Below, piece after piece: positions 59,636-64,000 of a DNA stretch of 64,000 bases. The DNA is taken from contig OU342817.1 of the NCBI GenBank assembly GCA_910591455.2, positions 325,526 to 389,525 of the forward strand, written 5' to 3'. Under the pieces are notes generated by a model. It saw nothing but the letters and a program-made list of their open reading frames with translations. It was not told where the DNA came from and made no database searches. This DNA comes from Pholis gunnellus (taxonomy: Eukaryota > Chordata > Actinopteri > Perciformes > Pholidae). A program made the position numbers and the translations under genes. Each line of letters starts with the position of its first letter. Within the stretch, counting starts at the first letter, position 1.

Positions 59636-62088
59636 TAGTTCACAAGATGTTCTTTAGGTCACTAGATGTTCTTTAGTTCACTAGATGTTCTTTAGTTCAC
59701 TAGATGTTCTTTAGTTCACTAGATGTTCTTTAGTTCACTAGATGTTCTTTAGGTCACTAGATGTTCTTTAGTTCACTAGATGTTCTTTAGGTCACTAGAT
59801 GTTCTTTAGTTCACTAGATGTTCTTTAGTTCACAAGATGTTCTTTAGGTCACTAGATGTTCTTTAGTTCACTCGATGTTCTTTAGTTCACTAGATGTTCT
59901 TTAGTTTACTAGATGTTCTTTAGTTCACTAGATGTTCTTTAGTTCACTAGATGTTCTTTAGTTCACTAGATGTTCTTTAGTTCACTCGATGTTCTTTAGT
60001 TCACTAGATGTTCTTTAGTTCACTAGATGTTCTTTAGTTCACAAGATGTTCTTTAGTTTACTAGATGTTCTTTAGTTCACAAGATGTTCTTTAGTTCACT
60101 AGATGTTCTTTAGGTCACTAGATGTTCTTTAGTTTACTAGATGTTCTTTAGTTCACTAGATGTTCTTTAGTTTACTAGATGTTCTTTAGTTCACTAGATG
60201 TTCTTTAGTTTACTAGATGTTCTTTAGTTTAAGATGTTCTTTAGTTTAAGATGTTCTTTAGTTCACTAGATGTTCTTTAGGTCACTAGATGTTCTTTAGT
60301 TCACTAGATGTTCTTTAGTTCACTAGATGTTCTTTAGTTCACTAGATGTTCTTTAGTTCACTAGATGTTCTTTAGTTCACTAGATGTTCTTTAGTTTACT
60401 AGATGTTCTTTAGTTTACTAGATGTTCTTTAGTTCACTAGATGTTCTTTAGTTTACTAGATGTTCTTTAGTTCACTAGATGTTCTTTAGTTTACTAGATG
60501 TTCTTTAGTTTAAGATGTTCTTTAGTTTAAGATGTTCTTTAGTTCACTAGATGTTCTTTAGTTCACTAGATGTTCTTTAGTTTAAGATGTTCTTTAGTTT
60601 AAGATGTTCTTTAGTTCACTAGATGTTCTTTAGTTCACTAGATGTTCTTTAGGTCACTAGATGTTCTTTAGTTCACTAGATGTTCTTTAGTTCACTAGAT
60701 GTTCTTTAGGTCACTAGATGTTCTTTAGTTCGCTAGATGTTCTTTAGTTCACTAGATGTTCTTTAGTTCACTAGATGTTCTTTAGTTCACAAGATGTTCT
60801 TTAGTTCACTAGATGTTCTTTAGTTCACTAGATGTTCTTTAGTTTACTAGATGTTCTTTAGTTTACTAGATGTTCTTTAGTTCACTAGATGTTCTTTAGT
60901 TCACTAGATGTTCTTTAGTTCACTAGATGTTCTTTAGGTCACTAGATGTTCTTTAGTTCACTAGATGTTCTTTAGTTCACTAGATGTTCTTTAGTTCACT
61001 AGATGTTCTTTAGGTCACTAGATGTTCTTTAGTTCACTAGATGTTCTTTAGTTCACAAGATGTTCTTTAGTTCACTAGATGTTCTTTAGTTCACTAGATG
61101 TTCTTTAGTTCACAAGATGTTCTTTAGTTCACTAGATGTTCTTTAGTTCACTAGATGTTCTTTAGTTTACTAGATGTTCTTTAGTTTACTAGATGTTCTT
61201 TAGTTCACTAGATGTTCTTTAGTTCACTAGATGTTCTTTAGTTCACTAGATGTTCTTTAGGTCACTAGATGTTCTTTAGTTCACTAGATGTTCTTTAGTT
61301 CACTAGATGTTCTTTAGTTCACTAGATGTTCTTTAGTTCACTAGATGTTCTTTAGTTCACTAGATGTTCTTTAGTTTACTAGATGTTCTTTAGGTCACTA
61401 GATGTTCTTTAGTTTACTAGATGTTCTTTAGGTCACTAGATGTTCTTTAGGTCACTAGATGTTCTTTAGTTCACTAGATGTTCTTTAGTTTACTAGATGT
61501 TCTTTAGTTCACTAGATGTTCTTTAGTTCACTAGATGTTCTTTAGTTTAAGATGTTCTTTAGTTCACTCGATGTTCTTTAGTTCACTAGATGTTCTTTAG
61601 TTCACTAGATATTCTTTAGTTTACTAGATGTTCTTTAGTTCACTAGATGTTCTTTAGTTTACTAGATGTTCTTTAGTTTAAGATGTTCTTTAGTTCACTC
61701 GATGTTCTTTAGTTCACTCGATGTTCTTTAGTTCACTAGATGTTCTTTAGTTCACTAGATGTTCTTTAGTTCACTCGATGTTCTTTAGTTCACTCGATGT
61801 TCTTTAGTTCACTAGATGTTCTTTAGTTCACTCGATGTTCTTTAGTTCACTCGATGTTCTTTAGTTCACTCGATGTTCTTTAGTTCACTCGATGTTCTTT
61901 AGTTCACTCGATGTTCTTTAGTTCACTCGATGTTCTTTGGTTTACTAGATGTTCTTTAGTTCACTAGATGTTCTTTAGTTCACTAGATGTTCTTTAGTTC
62001 ACTAGATGTTCTTTAGTTCACTCGATGTTCTTTAGTTCACTCGATGTTCTTTGGTTTACTAGATGTTCTTTATTTCACTAGATACTTT
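59636..62088. repeat. 19-bp minisatellite, largest array in the window
   Basis: About 129 copies of TTCTTTAGTTCACTAGATG. Variants GGTCAC, GTTTAC, CACTCG, CACAAG and a 14-bp short form (GTTTAAG) occur. CACTCG copies are concentrated after 61560. It separates sft2d3 from the phosphatase and probably lies in the latter's 5' intron. Confidence 0.97.
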
Positions 62089-62174
62089 ACGCTAACAGAG
62101 TACTCTTACAGTGTTGTATTAGTACTTCTCTGCAGTAAAGAGTACTAACAGTCACGTGTCTCCTCACAGGTGTC

Positions 62175-62777
62175 ATGGCGGTGTCTCAGGTCACGCCCAC
62201 TTTGTTCCTCGGTGGAGCCGACGCCCCCCTGAACGCCGCCCTGGTCTCCCAGAAGAACATCACTCTGATCGTGAACGCCACGCTGAGCCACGCCAGCCCG
62301 TCTTACCGCGGGGTGAAGTGCATTCGGGTCCCCGTCGCCGACCTGCCCAGCGCCCGCCTCGGAGACCACTTCGACCGGGTGGCCGAGCGTATCCACGAAA
62401 ACCGCGGGGGGAGCACCCTGGTGCACTGTGCCGTCGGCATGAGCCGGTCGCCGGCGCTGGTGATGGCGTACCTGATGCGGTTCAGAGCGGTGACGCTCTG
62501 CCAGGCGCACCGCTGGGTCCAGGAGAGCCGGCCCTACGTCAGGCTCAACGCCGGCTTCTGGGAGCAGCTGCTGCAGTACGAGAGGAGGCTCTACGGGAGG
62601 AACACCGTCAGGGTGGCCGCGGTACGAGAGACGACACTGACGCAGAGGACCGTACCGCCGCCACAGACCACCAGGCTGACCCTGGTCCCCAGGTCACCTG
62701 TGATGTCACGACCTCAGGCAATGACGCCGGCAAACAAGCGAAGAAGAGGAACCAAGTTCAGCAGCTTCAAAGTGTGA
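62175..62777 (+). CDS. atypical dual-specificity protein phosphatase (DUSP14/18/21-like)
   Basis: Removes phosphate from Tyr and Ser/Thr of protein substrates; atypical DUSPs lack the MAP-kinase-binding domain. The 200-residue product is nearly all catalytic domain: start SQVTPTLFLGG (like SQITxSLFLG), general acid Asp56 in RVPVADLP, signature HCAVGMSRSPA with catalytic Cys85 and Arg91, then AYLMRF, the RPYVRLNAGFWEQLLQYE block, and the YGRNTV end shared with DUSP14, 18 and 21. A basic, Thr/Pro-rich tail of about 50 residues follows and shows no domain. The coding part is one exon; the ATG lies 5 bp after an acceptor. The signature has Val-Gly-Met where DUSP14/18 have Ala-Gly-Val. The exact orthologue cannot be named from sequence alone. 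Confidence 0.92.
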   Translation: MAVSQVTPTLFLGGADAPLNAALVSQKNITLIVNATLSHASPSYRGVKCIRVPVADLPSARLGDHFDRVAERIHENRGGSTLVHCAVGMSRSPALVMAYLMRFRAVTLCQAHRWVQESRPYVRLNAGFWEQLLQYERRLYGRNTVRVAAVRETTLTQRTVPPPQTTRLTLVPRSPVMSRPQAMTPANKRRRGTKFSSFKV

Positions 62778-64000
62778 CAAAGCTCTTCTGGTGCAGCTAA
62801 ACCTACATTACCCACAATGCAACTGCACCTCTGACGGTGGAGGTTGTGGTGGCGGCGGCCTCGCTGACCTTGAACCTTCTCTTTACGTCTCTAAAGGACC
62901 AGAGCAGCTTCACCTCTCACCTCCTGCTGTGATTGACAGGCGTACTCCAGGACCCAGTGACATCACTGGAGAGGGGGGCGTGGCTACTGGTGCAACTCAT
63001 CTGAGCTCACCTGCCGACTTATTGAAACTATTATTAAGTATTATTTGAACTAAATACAGTTTAGCTGATGTTTTTTTTTTAGCAGCGTTCTTTTCTAGTA
63101 GGAGGTCTGAAGTTTTCGAGTTGTCTTGAACGCAGTTTATGTTTTTCCGGCTGGCTAGCTTGGTAGCCTTTAGCTTAGCAGCTACCCTTAGCCATTAGCT
63201 TAGCAGCTAAGGTAGTTTAAACTTGGTCTGAGAGGACGCACAGATGAAGTCTCTGGTTTTCATTCATCACAAGATGTTTTTTCTGTTGTTTTTTTCTGTT
63301 GTTGTTTTTTCTGTTGTTGTTTTTTCTGTTGTTTTGTCAGACTTCAGTTTCTGGGTCCAAACTTCTTATTCTTCTGAGTTTTCAGGATGTTTTTAGATTT
63401 GGGACCTCGTTGATTGAGTGATTTAGATTCCTCTGCTGATGAGGAGCAGACCAGGTCCTGGAGGTGTCCAAACCAGGTCCTGGTTCAGGTTGTGGTTCAG
63501 ACAAAGTGGTCTAGTTCTTCATCAGGACTCTTTGCTCTGATTTCTGGGTAAATTTTAACCTGATATTAGATTGTCTTCTGGTGTTAGAGACCCTCATCAA
63601 TGTTATTATCATTATATCTTATTGTTATATCTTATTGTTATATCTTATTGTTATATATTATTGTTATATATTATTGTTATATCTTATTGTTATTGCTATT
63701 GTTATTATTATTATTGTTAAAATTACAGAGAGCTTTAAGACCAAACCTGCTATTGATTAATAATTATTTTATTATTTATCAACTTTAATTCTTCTGGAAA
63801 TGTTTTCACTGTAAAATCTAAGATTCATAATGTAAACAATGTTTCATTAATTATATTTGTTTATTAATAAATAACCTCCACAGACATGATGTCATGTTTG
63901 TTGTCTCGGACCGTTTAAACAAGAATGATTTATTTATCAGTCTCAGGTGTGAGCTGGTACACCAGACTAGACTAGTCTGGACCAGACCTGTTTGATGTCA
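62778..64000. other. phosphatase 3' UTR and downstream sequence
   Basis: Contains TTAGC/GCTAAG words at 63155-63215, TTTTTTCTGTTGTTG repeats at 63280-63330, a (TTATTGTTATATC)n microsatellite at about 63600-63715 and AATAAA at 63866-63871 followed by GT-rich DNA, a possible poly(A) site. No second gene is recognised before the window ends. Confidence 0.5.

Overview
This window is nuclear DNA from a ray-finned (teleost) fish. The evidence is multi-exon vertebrate genes with GT-AG introns, a vertebrate gene order, fish-type transposons and an AT-rich non-coding background. All seven large genes are assigned from translated exons whose splice phases join without error. I see no rRNA, tRNA, CRISPR array or prokaryotic feature.

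Layout: (1) 75-8256 (+), the 3' two thirds of a muscle RING-finger gene, called trim55 by synteny, with a dead Tx1-clade LINE in its last intron. (2) 9654-10043 (-), a divergent corticotropin-releasing hormone precursor (crh, probably the teleost crha paralogue). (3) 14527-28268 (+), adhfe1, 14 exons, mitochondrial iron-dependent hydroxyacid-oxoacid transhydrogenase. (4) 29465-31617 (+), probable vexin (vxn), with a coding 27-bp minisatellite. (5) 32202-39530 (-), a short A-Myb-type gene (mybl1). (6) 42706-57367 (+), wdr33, with 20 coding exons; its product is a WD40 subunit of the mRNA cleavage/polyadenylation machinery. (7) 57975-58658 (-), single-exon sft2d3. (8) 62175-62777 (+), an atypical dual-specificity phosphatase of the DUSP14/18/21 type. 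Genes 1-5 have the same order and strands as human 8q13.1 (TRIM55, CRH, ADHFE1, VXN, MYBL1), but RRS1 is missing. Genes 6-7 match the human WDR33-SFT2D3 pair on 2q14.3. The window therefore contains a junction between two ancestral blocks at about 40.1-41.2 kb, which is also a head-to-head promoter region for mybl1 and wdr33.

The most unusual property is tandem-repeat load: roughly a quarter of the sequence is minisatellite or microsatellite, in more than twenty separate arrays with unrelated units of 9-34 bp. Most lie in introns close to splice sites. Several units carry recognisable DNA motifs (AP-1 plus E-box, TGACGTCA, perfect palindromes, hairpins). Two arrays begin at a stop codon and repeat the last coding bases (adhfe1, sft2d3), and one lies inside a coding exon (vxn). 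Mobile DNA includes one Tx1-like LINE, a second LINE 3' end, a four-copy hAT-type family with TIR YAGNGCTGGGCAA (one copy with a perfect 8-bp target duplication), a separate hAT relic with a BED-finger fragment, a GGGCCCGAGCAC-type teleost element and two SINE-like fragments.

No clearly new multi-gene system is visible. The best functional lead is in wdr33 intron 6: read-through of exon 6 stays open for 71 codons, ends in a strongly hydrophobic segment, and is followed at once by six AATAAA hexamers. That is the architecture of a membrane-anchored short isoform made by intronic polyadenylation, in a gene whose own product recognises AAUAAA.
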